From contig MWCJ01000027.1 in NCBI GenBank assembly GCA_002069975.1, forward strand, positions 1-36,666: a stretch of DNA of 36,666 nucleotides, written 5' to 3'. Positions within the stretch are counted from its first letter, which is position 1. The number at the start of each line of letters is the position of its first letter. The stretch is from Bacteroidetes bacterium ADurb.Bin217. GTDB lineage: Bacteria > Bacteroidota > Bacteroidia > Bacteroidales > UBA1715. Shown one piece after another: positions 1 to 8,701 of the stretch. Position numbers and translations under genes: made by a program. The notes beneath the pieces were generated by a model. The model saw nothing but the letters and a program-made list of their open reading frames with translations, searched no databases and had not been told where the DNA came from.

Positions 1-120
1 TAACAACTTCGACTTGAATATCAATAATTTACATGAGTAAAATAACGATTATTGATTTTAGTCGGTTAATAATGAAAATTTATAAATATGCTAAACCTTT
101 ACCAATAGATTCCAGGTGGG

Positions 121-2532
121 TTATATCAATTTTACAATTGTAATTCCATCGCCTCCCATATCAATAGGGGCGTCGGTGCAAGATTCAACAAAGCCGGTAG
201 TAAGCAAATAGTCTCGAATTAATTTTCGCAAAATTCCGTAACCTTTGCCATGTAATATCTCTAAAGTAAACACTTGAAGCATATGAGCGGTTTCTACAAA
301 ATCTTTAACTTCGTATAATGCTTCGTCGCTTCGTTTACCACGAACATCAAGTTTTGGTGAAAAATGTAAGCGTTTTTCCGATATAGTTTTTGTACTTTGT
401 TTAATTACTACAGTTTGAGTTTGTTGTTTTGGTTTATTAGCCGGTACTAATGTATCTATGCTCATAGTAAGCGACGTATGAGAATATTGAACTGTAGCTT
501 GTTTGTTTTTTATTTGAACTATTTGTCCTACAGTTTGTTGCCCTTTCATTACCACGTAATCTCCTATTGAAAGTTTTTTAATTTCTTTTGTGTGAGCATG
601 TTGTTTTGTGCGAGTTTCTTGAAGTATACGTTTTGTTTTTTGTTCTACGTGTTGGTTGCTAGAGTTTTCAAATTCTTGGAGTGTTTTTCTTGCTTGTTTG
701 GTTGCAATAGATTGTGCTTGAGATTCTTTAATAGTTCGTATAGTTTGCTCTATTTGTTTATTTGCAGTAGTATACAAATCTTGCATTTCTTGTTTGGTTT
801 GTGCAATAATTTCGAGTTTCTTTTCTGCAATTTTTTGTGTTTTTTCGGATAAATTTTCTTGTAATTGTTTTATTTCAAGTTCACGTTTTTTTAATTCTTC
901 ACGTTTTTTAAAAATATATTGTTTTTCTTCTTCCAATTTTTTTAGGTTTTTATCAAAATCCACATGGTCTTTACCTAATTTTTGTTTTGCATTATCTATA
1001 ATGCTTTGTGGGAGACCAATTTCGCCGGCAATTTCGAATGCAAACGAACTTCCTGCCGATCCCATTCTTAATTTATATAACGGTTTTAGTTGTTCTAAAT
1101 CAAAAAGCATAGCTCCGTTAACAGCATTTGTGAGCGATGTGGTTGCATGTTTTAAGTTGGTATAATGTGTTGTAATAATTCCATACGCACCGCTATTATG
1201 TAATTGTTCCAGCACGCTTTCGGCTATAGCACCACCCATAAGCGGTTCGGTTCCTGTACCAAATTCGTCGATGGCAAATAAGGTGTGTGGCGAAGCGTAT
1301 TGCACAAAATGTTTCATATTGCGTAAATGCGAACTATAGGTGCTTAAATCGTTTTCGAGCGATTGTTCGTCGCCTATGTCAATGCATATTGATGAAAAAA
1401 TTCCAAGAGTGCTTTGTTCATCGGCACTTACAAGAAGTCCACATTGACACATATATTGAAGTAATACAATTGTTTTTAAACATACCGATTTACCTCCAGC
1501 ATTTGGTCCCGAAATTACTAATATTCGTTGTTTGGAATCTAAATGAACTTTTAATGGAACAACTTCGCGTTTTGATGCTTCGAACGAAATACATAATAAC
1601 GGGTGTTTTGCTCCCAATAAAGAAATATGCGGTGAGGCTTGAATATTTGGTTTTTGTGCATTAATTCTTAATGCAAATCGAGCTTTTGCCGAAATTGCGT
1701 CGATGTGAGCCAACCATTCATACGAAATTTGAATATCGGGAATAAATGGGCGAACTATAGAAGTTAGTTCTTTTAAAATTTTTATTAATTCTTTTTGTTC
1801 TTCGTATTCTAGTGAAATAATTTCGTTATTAATTTCAAATGCTTCAACTGGTTCTACATATGAGGTTTTTCCTGTAATAGATTCATCGTGAACAAACCCT
1901 TGTATTTTACGTTTGTACGCCGTATTCATAGGTATTACAGCTCTCCCGTTACGGAGTGTAAGTTCCGAATCGCTGTCGCACCAGCCTTCGGTACGAGCTA
2001 TTCGCATTTTGTGATTCATAATTTTTGCAACACTGATTTTTTTTTGTTGCATTGTTTGCCGTATTTCTATGAGGTGTTTCGACGCATTGTCGCGAATATT
2101 TCCCGATGCATCTATTGTTTTGTCAATGTGTTTGCAAATATCTAAAGGTATTTGAATATGTTCACTTAATGCAAAGAGAGCAGGATATATTTCGGCATGT
2201 TTTGTAAAAAACAGTACACTTGTAGCAATTTCGCGTAACGACGTACGTAATGTGTGAAATTCGCTTGCTTGCATAAATGTTTCTAATGGTTTTATAGCAT
2301 TGAGCGAATGCGAAATATGGATAAATGATGGGGTAGGGAAGTCTTGTTCGAATTCTAAAATGTGTTTCATTTCGGCAATTTGATTCATTGAATTGGTAAT
2401 TTCAATATACGAATCGGTAAATTGCATTGATGCAACTACTTGTTTGCCTATATCACTTTTGCAGTAATTTTCTATGTATGTACGAATAGTATCGAAGCCA
2501 ATTTTTTGCTCTATACTCGAAGGATAATTCAC
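121..2532 (-). CDS. mutS2: MutS2 family ATPase with C-terminal Smr nuclease domain
   Basis: This is a full-length 803-residue MutS2. The Walker A motif GPNAGGKS lies near residues 342-349, followed by the STYSSH signature and a Walker B (FAIDEFGTGTEP) near residue 428. A long charged coiled coil covers roughly residues 520-660, and a Smr domain ends the protein (LDVRG near 727, then HGKG). It lacks the mismatch-recognition domain I of MutS, as expected. MutS2 proteins act in the cytoplasm on branched DNA or on collided ribosomes in different bacteria; which applies here cannot be told. It starts 14 nt after the OmpA-family gene stop and is probably co-transcribed with it. The 120 bases beyond its stop hold no gene that I can support. 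Confidence 0.95.
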   Translation of the reverse strand: MNYPSSIEQKIGFDTIRTYIENYCKSDIGKQVVASMQFTDSYIEITNSMNQIAEMKHILEFEQDFPTPSFIHISHSLNAIKPLETFMQASEFHTLRTSLREIATSVLFFTKHAEIYPALFALSEHIQIPLDICKHIDKTIDASGNIRDNASKHLIEIRQTMQQKKISVAKIMNHKMRIARTEGWCDSDSELTLRNGRAVIPMNTAYKRKIQGFVHDESITGKTSYVEPVEAFEINNEIISLEYEEQKELIKILKELTSIVRPFIPDIQISYEWLAHIDAISAKARFALRINAQKPNIQASPHISLLGAKHPLLCISFEASKREVVPLKVHLDSKQRILVISGPNAGGKSVCLKTIVLLQYMCQCGLLVSADEQSTLGIFSSICIDIGDEQSLENDLSTYSSHLRNMKHFVQYASPHTLFAIDEFGTGTEPLMGGAIAESVLEQLHNSGAYGIITTHYTNLKHATTSLTNAVNGAMLFDLEQLKPLYKLRMGSAGSSFAFEIAGEIGLPQSIIDNAKQKLGKDHVDFDKNLKKLEEEKQYIFKKREELKKRELEIKQLQENLSEKTQKIAEKKLEIIAQTKQEMQDLYTTANKQIEQTIRTIKESQAQSIATKQARKTLQEFENSSNQHVEQKTKRILQETRTKQHAHTKEIKKLSIGDYVVMKGQQTVGQIVQIKNKQATVQYSHTSLTMSIDTLVPANKPKQQTQTVVIKQSTKTISEKRLHFSPKLDVRGKRSDEALYEVKDFVETAHMLQVFTLEILHGKGYGILRKLIRDYLLTTGFVESCTDAPIDMGGDGITIVKLI

Positions 2533-2546
2533 AGTATGTGTTTATT

Positions 2547-3227
2547 TTATTCGTGTAATACATTTACTTCGGTTCGTCTGTTTTTTTGACGACCTTGTTC
2601 GGTTTCGTTACTTGCTACCGGTTTGGTTTGACCATATCCTACGGCAATAATTCGTTGAGCCGGAACGCCTTTTTGTATTAAATATTTTTTTACACTTTCC
2701 GACCGTTGTTCCGAAAGTTTTTGATTAGAAGCAGCATTACCTACATTGTCGGTATGACCGGCAAGTTCTATTACCATTGTTTTCTTACGTTTCATCAGTT
2801 CTGCAAGATTGTTAAGTGTTTCGTATGAGTCTTGCCGAATTGTATTTTTACCTGTATCAAAATGAACATTTTGTAATACAAATACTTTTGGTAATTCATA
2901 TTTAATCGTATATGAAAAATTTATCTCGCCCGGTACGTTTGGAATAACTAATTCATTTTTAGTATCTTCCGTTTCAAATCCCTGAACTAACACCATAAAT
3001 GTTTCTTTTGGTAATAATATTTGAAATTTCCCTTGAGCTTTTGATGTTCCGGAATATATTTTACCTGTTTTTTTGCTTTTAAACCTAACCATATCCCCAA
3101 TAGAAGGAACTCCTTTCATGTTTGTAATGGTTACTGTAACCAAAGCTAAATCATCGGTTGGTTTCAAATTTTGAGCTTGTGTAGTAAAGCTTATGGCTAC
3201 TATAACAAGAATACACAAATATTTCAT
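2547..3227 (-). CDS. OmpA-family outer membrane / peptidoglycan-associated protein
   Basis: This 226-residue protein has an N-terminal signal peptide (about residues 1-18, ending TQAQ). A beta-rich middle (about 25-105) resembles a carboxypeptidase-regulatory-like fold. The C-terminal OmpA domain starts at about 115 and shows the peptidoglycan-binding signature: FDTGKNTIR, GHTDNVGN, and an NRRTEV ending. It therefore most likely sits in the periplasm or outer membrane and anchors to peptidoglycan. No lipobox cysteine is evident, so a soluble or barrel-associated form is possible. It lies just upstream of mutS2 and downstream of a strong terminator that ends the ammonium transporter transcript. 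Confidence 0.85.
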   Translation of the reverse strand: MKYLCILVIVAISFTTQAQNLKPTDDLALVTVTITNMKGVPSIGDMVRFKSKKTGKIYSGTSKAQGKFQILLPKETFMVLVQGFETEDTKNELVIPNVPGEINFSYTIKYELPKVFVLQNVHFDTGKNTIRQDSYETLNNLAELMKRKKTMVIELAGHTDNVGNAASNQKLSEQRSESVKKYLIQKGVPAQRIIAVGYGQTKPVASNETEQGRQKNRRTEVNVLHE

Positions 3228-3276
3228 AGCATTTGTTTTTTAAATTTATTGCAATGTACATAAACTTATGACAAAT

Positions 3277-3311
3277 AAAAAGAGCTGTATTGAAAAATAC
3301 AGCTCTTTTTT
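3277..3311 (-). terminator. Rho-independent terminator after the amt operon
   Basis: A perfect 15-bp inverted repeat (AAAAAGAGCTGTATT / AATACAGCTCTTTTT) encloses a 4-base GAAA loop. The A and T runs at both ends would let it work in either direction, but it lies 70 nt past the amt stop codon and in front of the OmpA-family gene on the same strand. Confidence 0.85.
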
Positions 3312-3380
3312 GAATAGAGAGAGAAAATCAGTCAACACCACTGTTGGGGGAAGGAATGGTATTGGTGTTGAACTTGATTG

Positions 3381-4595
3381 TTAGTTATAAGCTTTTTCAC
3401 CATGTTCGTAAAAATCAAGACCATTTTCTTCTTCTTTACGACTTACTCGTATGCCTAGTATATATTTTAGTCCATAGAACAAAATGAGACCAGTACCTAT
3501 AGCCCAAGCTCCCACTGCAGCTACTCCTGTTAATTGTGTTCCAATATATGAAAAACCTCCACCGTAGAATAATCCGCCATCTACTGCAAATGCTCCCACC
3601 ATAATGGTTCCAAAAGCACCACATACGCCGTGCACAGATATAGCACCTACAGGGTCGTCTATTTTTACAATTTTATCGAAAAATTCTACTGAAAATACTA
3701 CTAACACACCAGCCATAGCACCTATAATTACTGCTCCACCAGGTGATACGACATCGCAACCTGCGGTAATAGCTACCAATCCTGCCAATACGCCATTGAG
3801 TGTCATACTTAAGTTAGGTTTTTTGTACCGTATCCATGTAGTAATTACAGTTGCCACAGCACCTGCTGCTGCTGCCATATTTGTTGTCATAAATATATGA
3901 GCTACCAATCCGGGGTCAGCAAAACTAACTGTAGAACCAGGGTTGAATCCAAACCAACCTAACCAAAGAATAAACACACCAAGTGTACCTAATACCAAAC
4001 TTTGACCCGGGATAGCGTTTGTTTTACCGTTTTTGTATTTTCCAATACGTGGGCCTAATATAGCTGCACCAACCAGTGCTAACCATCCGCCAACTGAGTG
4101 TACTACGGTAGAACCTGCAAAATCGTGGAAGCCTATGCTTGCCAACCATCCGCCACCCCATACCCAGTGACCCGAAATAGGATAGATAACTAATGTAATT
4201 ACTGCACTGTATATTAAGTATGCACTAAATTTAGTTCTTTCAGCCATTGCTCCCGAAACTATTGTAGCTGCGGTAGCTGCAAATACTAATTGAAAAAATA
4301 AAAATGCATAATTTGGTAATCCTAAGGCTTCACCGTGATCTACGTTCGAAAAAAATTCAATTTCACCCAAAAAACCACTTCCAGCTCCAAACATAATTCC
4401 GTAACCTAATGCCCAAAATCCTAAACTTGCTATACAAAAGTCCATTAAGTTTTTGAATAATATGTTGGTTGTATTTTTAGCACGAGTAAACCCGGCTTCA
4501 ACTAATGCAAATCCTGCTTGCATAAAAAACACCAATACTGCTGCTATAAGCACCCAAAAGGTGTTAATACTCATTGTAAAATCCATTGTTTCCAT
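3381..4595 (-). CDS. amt: Ammonium transporter (Amt/MEP/Rh family)
   Basis: This 404-residue, roughly 11-helix inner-membrane channel conducts ammonium/ammonia. Family hallmarks are visible: the N-terminal AGFALVEAGFTRAKN segment, the pore histidine segments DFAGSTVVHSVGG and AISVHGVCGAFG, and the cytosolic tail ending GLDFYEHGEKAY that contacts PII proteins. The length is normal. The gene is 12 nt downstream of a PII gene, the classic glnK-amtB pairing, so the PII protein very likely gates the channel in response to nitrogen status. The start ATG gives METMDFTMSINTFW, with no cleaved signal peptide predicted. Confidence 0.95.
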   Translation of the reverse strand: METMDFTMSINTFWVLIAAVLVFFMQAGFALVEAGFTRAKNTTNILFKNLMDFCIASLGFWALGYGIMFGAGSGFLGEIEFFSNVDHGEALGLPNYAFLFFQLVFAATAATIVSGAMAERTKFSAYLIYSAVITLVIYPISGHWVWGGGWLASIGFHDFAGSTVVHSVGGWLALVGAAILGPRIGKYKNGKTNAIPGQSLVLGTLGVFILWLGWFGFNPGSTVSFADPGLVAHIFMTTNMAAAAGAVATVITTWIRYKKPNLSMTLNGVLAGLVAITAGCDVVSPGGAVIIGAMAGVLVVFSVEFFDKIVKIDDPVGAISVHGVCGAFGTIMVGAFAVDGGLFYGGGFSYIGTQLTGVAAVGAWAIGTGLILFYGLKYILGIRVSRKEEENGLDFYEHGEKAYN

Positions 4596-4607
4596 ATCTG
4601 TAATGTA

Positions 4608-4955
4608 TTAGTCTTTAATATATAATGATTCAGGACCTGCTTCTCCGGTTCTAATTCGTACCGAATCGTCTACTGTTGAAATAAATATTTTACCATCGCC
4701 CAATTCTCCTGTTTTTGCTGAGCGAACTATTGCATTTACTGCTGCTTCGGCAAACTGATCACGACATACAAACGATATAATTCGGCGTGGAATATATCGA
4801 GTTTCATACACGGTAGCACGATATATTGCTCCCGATTTTTCGTTACCAACTCCTGTTACATCCCAGTATGTAAAGAAGTCGATTCCTACTTCGTGTAAGG
4901 CTTCCGACACTTCCTCGAAGCGTGAAATCCTTATGATTGCTTCAATTTTTTTCAT
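4608..4955 (-). CDS. glnK: Nitrogen regulatory protein PII (GlnK/GlnB family)
   Basis: This 115-residue cytosolic PII trimer subunit senses 2-oxoglutarate, ATP and ADP and gates the neighbouring ammonium channel. The two PII signatures are present. The T-loop reads YRATVYETRYIPRR and keeps a tyrosine at the position used for uridylylation in enterobacterial GlnB. The B/C-loop signature is GDGKIFISTVDDSVRIRTGE. The T-loop sequence around the tyrosine differs from the proteobacterial YRGAEY consensus, so modification there is uncertain. It is encoded between the porin-like gene and amt. Confidence 0.93.
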   Translation of the reverse strand: MKKIEAIIRISRFEEVSEALHEVGIDFFTYWDVTGVGNEKSGAIYRATVYETRYIPRRIISFVCRDQFAEAAVNAIVRSAKTGELGDGKIFISTVDDSVRIRTGEAGPESLYIKD

Positions 4956-4987
4956 ATGTTTTACGTTTTAAATTATTTGTTTTGGAA

Positions 4988-5023
4988 ATATCCGCATGGC
5001 TTATACAGCATGCATGCGGATAT
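4988..5023 (-). terminator. Hairpin between porin-like gene and glnK
   Basis: An 11-bp perfect inverted repeat (ATATCCGCATG / CATGCGGATAT) lies 16 nt past the stop of the porin-like gene and about 30 nt before glnK. On the minus strand it is followed only by TTTCC, so it may be a partial terminator or an mRNA-stability stem that lowers glnK-amt expression relative to the porin. Confidence 0.5.
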
Positions 5024-5038
5024 ATAAATATTGCTTTG

Positions 5039-5707
5039 TTAGAACGATAATCCTAAGTATCCAAAGAATCCTTCGGTAGATGGGTTTAGTGTTATGCCTC
5101 CCGATACCGGAATTACAAATTTATCGGTAACTTGTATTTCTTTTGATTTTTTAATTGACACATTACATACGTTTAACTCTCCGTCAACTGTATATTGTCC
5201 GTCGCCGACTCCTATAGCTATGTCAAATAAATTTTCGAATGAATATCCAATTTCAAAATACATATCCTCTGCATTCAACATATATGCACCCATAATGCTA
5301 AATCCACCTTTTTCGAAACTTAAACTTGGTTCTACATAATGACAACTATCGCCAAAATATGCTCCACCAAAATAGTAATCGGTTACAGCAATGCCTAATC
5401 CAAAATCGAAACTATAACTTGCATATAAATCTGCTTCGAATGCTTCTACACCACCTGTGCTTATAGAGTTCCACGATCCAATTTCGAAATTACCAGCAGT
5501 AAACGACATCCATGGCTGTAAAGCGGCTCCTGTTCCGAATTTAGCACCACGCCATATGTAGCTGCTGTAAATATCCATACCTGCATCTGTTGATACTCCC
5601 GATGCCTCATCTTCTTGTGCCATTACACTTGTTGTGCTTAATGCAATTGCAGATACTGCTATTGCTACTACCTTTTTGAAACTAATTCTTTTCATACCTT
5701 TAAACAT
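5039..5707 (-). CDS. TorF-like putative porin (Gcw_chp family)
   Basis: This 222-residue protein has a signal peptide (cleavage after SVMAQ, about residue 30) and a body of alternating aromatic/glycine beta strands. It ends in FFGYLGLSF, with the terminal phenylalanine typical of outer-membrane barrels. The early motif YSSYIWRGAKF, followed by QPWMSFTAGNFEIGSW, matches the family known as Gcw_chp or TorF putative porins, which often sits next to glnK-amt. It is probably an outer-membrane pore for nitrogenous solutes; the substrate is not determined. An alternative start five codons in (MKRISFKK) is possible and would leave the signal peptide intact. Confidence 0.75.
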   Translation of the reverse strand: MFKGMKRISFKKVVAIAVSAIALSTTSVMAQEDEASGVSTDAGMDIYSSYIWRGAKFGTGAALQPWMSFTAGNFEIGSWNSISTGGVEAFEADLYASYSFDFGLGIAVTDYYFGGAYFGDSCHYVEPSLSFEKGGFSIMGAYMLNAEDMYFEIGYSFENLFDIAIGVGDGQYTVDGELNVCNVSIKKSKEIQVTDKFVIPVSGGITLNPSTEGFFGYLGLSF

Positions 5708-5835
5708 TTTAATTATTACTTGTTTTACGATACAAAGAAACTATTTCAAGCCTATGGCATTCATCAGAAAATTTTCGTGTTTTTAAGTATGCATTATGCG
5801 TATGTGTTTCTCGGTGATTTACGTAGGATGAAGGT

Positions 5836-5900
5836 GTGGGGAGATGGGAATTGGGAGATGGGAGATGGGATTAGCGAGATGGGGATCGGGGGTTGGGGGC
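5836..5900. repeat. G-rich GGGAGAT-type tandem repeat in intergenic spacer
   Basis: In an otherwise AT-rich genome this 65-base stretch has at least eight runs of three to five Gs on the plus strand, built on degenerate copies of the 7-mer GGGAGAT (GGGAGATGGGA occurs repeatedly). It lies between the porin-like gene start (5707) and the protease stop (5971), two minus-strand genes. The short plus-strand reading frame across it looks non-coding. The tract could form a G-quadruplex, or be a slippage-prone remnant of a dispersed repeat. Nothing else recognisable was seen in 5708-5970. Confidence 0.6.
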
Positions 5901-5970
5901 ATCTACTAAGCAGAAACAATACCACCCCTTTATTTATGTCTTTTTTGTGAAGACGGAAGAACTATCAATG

Positions 5971-8700
5971 TTATAATTTAACAAAAGCTTTTCTGCTTTT
6001 TCTGTTATTTATTTCAATATCAATTATATATACTCCTTTGGGGAGTGTTTCGGTGGAAAGTGTAAATAGTCCATTTTTTTGTGAAATGTCTTGTGTTACT
6101 ATTCTGTGTCCGGAACTATTGTATAAATTAATATGAATACTACTTGCGAGAGTTTCTGTAAATTGTATTGATACATAATCGGTACATGGATTTGGGAAAA
6201 CTATACAGGGTATAGGATTGGCAATTGTTACCGAATCAAATAATTGAATAGGATATGAGAGAATTCGTAAGCTGTCTGGATTGTAATGATATGCACTATA
6301 TACCGTAATTGGTTGAATAGCATATATTGCATCGTATCCGTATTGTTCAAGGTCATACCATTTATTGGGGATATACATCGATGCAGATGTGTTTGTAAAC
6401 GAGTTGTGAAGGTTGTATATGCTAATATTGTTTGTATATGAATCTTCGGAAAAACAAATACCTGCCGCAAATGTTTCTGTAATTAAAATAGGGTTTGCAA
6501 AGTGTATTTGATTATATTTTTGTTGTTGTAATTCTGTGTTTGAAATGCTTTTTTCAGCTAACACTTCAGAAAATGTTTTGTCCCATAATCGTAGTGTTGT
6601 ATTCGTTGTTTGCTGTGGTATATTAGCTATGCCTATTTTTAATCCTCTGATATAGATTGGTTCTTTTATTTTAAAGGTATTCGACATACACGTAATTCCT
6701 AAATTATTAGGACCATTCCATGTGTCAATACCATTTTCTGAGGAAATTAGTAAATAGCGAGTGCTATCGTATAAGCATGGAATAGAATCGTGTACAAACA
6801 GTTCTATAGGTTCTAAAGGTATTTGTTGTTCTTGTATTTGACTTACAAAACCGGGTTTGTCAATTGTAATAGATTGTAATGTGTCGGGTTGGTTTGTTAC
6901 GTGTGTTTGAATAGCTAACGATGAGTTTACTCCAATAGTTTGTGTTGGAATCCAATCTTTAGGATGTTTAACATACATTGAATTTAAACGGTTATTTGGT
7001 TTTGCCATATAACTTGTAAAAGCCGTAGAATTATTTTGTAATTCATACCCAACCCAAAACGAACCATTTGTTACAATACTTTGTTCGGGAATTATGCGAA
7101 TCCAAATAGAATCTATACAATTTGATTTTTCTAATGGTTTACTGTAAATAACTTGTTCGGGTTTTTGAATGCCTTGCCATACTTTTATTACTACATCGTT
7201 GAGATTTTGTGTGGTATCTATATATCCAAGTAACGAAATGCCATATATGTTTATATGAGTAGTATAGGGAATGTAATCAGCATATTCTTTCCATCCTATT
7301 TCGTTAATACCAGTCCATGTGCCCGAAGCTTTTGAGTTAAAATTACAAATAACTAAAGTGTCGTCGTATAGTATGTTAGAAATTATGTTAGAATATTCGG
7401 CATTCGGGTCATATCCATAGCAGCTTGTTTTTCCTGTATTTTCGGGATCTAACCATACTTTAAGTTGTTCATTGTTTGCATCATAATAATCCCATGCCGA
7501 CGAAAATTTCGAAAAATAATCGTTAACAGGATTATCACAGTCGGCTTCGCCACCCGATAAATTGCCAATTAATTGTTTATTCATATTAAATAATCCTGAA
7601 CCAGAAGAGCCCGATTCTGTAGTTCCTATATCCCAGCGACTAATTTTCCAATGACTAAATTTGAGATACGAAAAAAATGTTGCAGAAGTAAAATAATCGG
7701 TATCTATGGATATTTTTTTTGCATCACCCCGAGGATGGTGTATACACACACTTCCTTTTGATGCATTGCCGGATGCATCCCACCCGGCATAAAATACTTT
7801 AAATTCCGAAGGTGGTAAATGGTGAGCTTTTAATAGTGTAAAGTCAATTTTTCCGGTAGGAGATGTAGCTATTAAATCAGATCCGGAAATATACTGTGAA
7901 GTATTAATTGAACCTGAGCCTTCACAATTATCATATTCGTAGTTAAAATAAAAAACTGTTTTTGATGCCGATGTTTGTGTACTCAAACAATGGTTTGCTG
8001 TTAATATATAGGGTGTTAAATCATTCGATGTTGTATTAAGTAATGTCCCCGAACAAATACTTGTTCCGCCTATAATTAATTTGCAAACAGCTCGTTTTTC
8101 GTTTTGCCATGCAGCAGCTTCGTTGCAGTGTATATTTACATTGCACGGAAGAGCTTCTGCTTTTAGGAGACTGTTAGATTTAAAATCGTGTGCTATTTGA
8201 TGTATTATAACCGAAGATTTGCTTTGAAATGTAAACGGTTCGGAATAGGTAATACAAATAGTATCGTCCCAAATTAAAGGCGATGCAAATGCATGATTGC
8301 GAATGTTTTTATTGGAAAATGGTCCTGCTATTGAAGTTTTTTGGGGATTATATAACCAGATTGTACCGTTATCGGGAATATGTACCGAATCAAATAAAAT
8401 ATTAAGTGAAAATGCCCCCGGTGATGCAATTTGAATAGAATAATATATTGTATCGTTTAAAAGAATTGATGAACCTTGGTTTACAATATTAATATCTACT
8501 ATAAACGGATAGGCAAACATATTTGGATTGCGAGTTTGTAAGGCCTCTAACGTATCGTTTGGAATAGGGGGTAAGGTGTATGTTATATCTGTTTGTGGTA
8601 CAAAAGGGTGTTGAGCTTTTACTAGTAGCGGAGCTGCCCCTGCATATATAATCAAACAAAACAATATAACTCGAACTATTCGAGTAGCATGCGAATTCAT
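5971..8700 (-). CDS. Secreted trypsin-like (lysyl endopeptidase-type) serine protease with T9SS sorting domain
   Basis: This 909-residue exported protein has an N-terminal hydrophobic signal segment (about 8-29). A chymotrypsin-fold S1 protease domain spans roughly 195-400. The catalytic residues are readable: His in LTANHC (about 237), Asp in KIDFTLLKAHHLP (about 286) and Ser in TESGSSGSGLF (about 366). The GxSGS form and the cysteine pattern resemble lysyl endopeptidases of the Achromobacter/Flavobacteria type. A long beta-rich region follows (about 430-800). The protein ends in a type A sorting domain (VFPNPCTDYVSIQF through LPKGVYIIDIE to KAFVKL), so it should cross the outer membrane by type IX secretion. 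It begins 1 nt after the phosphatase-sensor stop and is probably co-transcribed with it. Confidence 0.85.
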   Translation of the reverse strand: MNSHATRIVRVILFCLIIYAGAAPLLVKAQHPFVPQTDITYTLPPIPNDTLEALQTRNPNMFAYPFIVDINIVNQGSSILLNDTIYYSIQIASPGAFSLNILFDSVHIPDNGTIWLYNPQKTSIAGPFSNKNIRNHAFASPLIWDDTICITYSEPFTFQSKSSVIIHQIAHDFKSNSLLKAEALPCNVNIHCNEAAAWQNEKRAVCKLIIGGTSICSGTLLNTTSNDLTPYILTANHCLSTQTSASKTVFYFNYEYDNCEGSGSINTSQYISGSDLIATSPTGKIDFTLLKAHHLPPSEFKVFYAGWDASGNASKGSVCIHHPRGDAKKISIDTDYFTSATFFSYLKFSHWKISRWDIGTTESGSSGSGLFNMNKQLIGNLSGGEADCDNPVNDYFSKFSSAWDYYDANNEQLKVWLDPENTGKTSCYGYDPNAEYSNIISNILYDDTLVICNFNSKASGTWTGINEIGWKEYADYIPYTTHINIYGISLLGYIDTTQNLNDVVIKVWQGIQKPEQVIYSKPLEKSNCIDSIWIRIIPEQSIVTNGSFWVGYELQNNSTAFTSYMAKPNNRLNSMYVKHPKDWIPTQTIGVNSSLAIQTHVTNQPDTLQSITIDKPGFVSQIQEQQIPLEPIELFVHDSIPCLYDSTRYLLISSENGIDTWNGPNNLGITCMSNTFKIKEPIYIRGLKIGIANIPQQTTNTTLRLWDKTFSEVLAEKSISNTELQQQKYNQIHFANPILITETFAAGICFSEDSYTNNISIYNLHNSFTNTSASMYIPNKWYDLEQYGYDAIYAIQPITVYSAYHYNPDSLRILSYPIQLFDSVTIANPIPCIVFPNPCTDYVSIQFTETLASSIHINLYNSSGHRIVTQDISQKNGLFTLSTETLPKGVYIIDIEINNRKSRKAFVKL

Positions 8701-8701
8701 G

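Noticed and set aside
592..1165. Plus-strand open frames opposite mutS2
   Set aside because: They are antisense shadows of the mutS2 coiled-coil region, with Phe/Cys-rich translations and no recognisable motifs.
5720..5950. 76-codon plus-strand open frame across the G-rich tract
   Set aside because: Its translation is dominated by low-complexity Gly/Met/Trp from the repeat, and no domain or start signal supports it.
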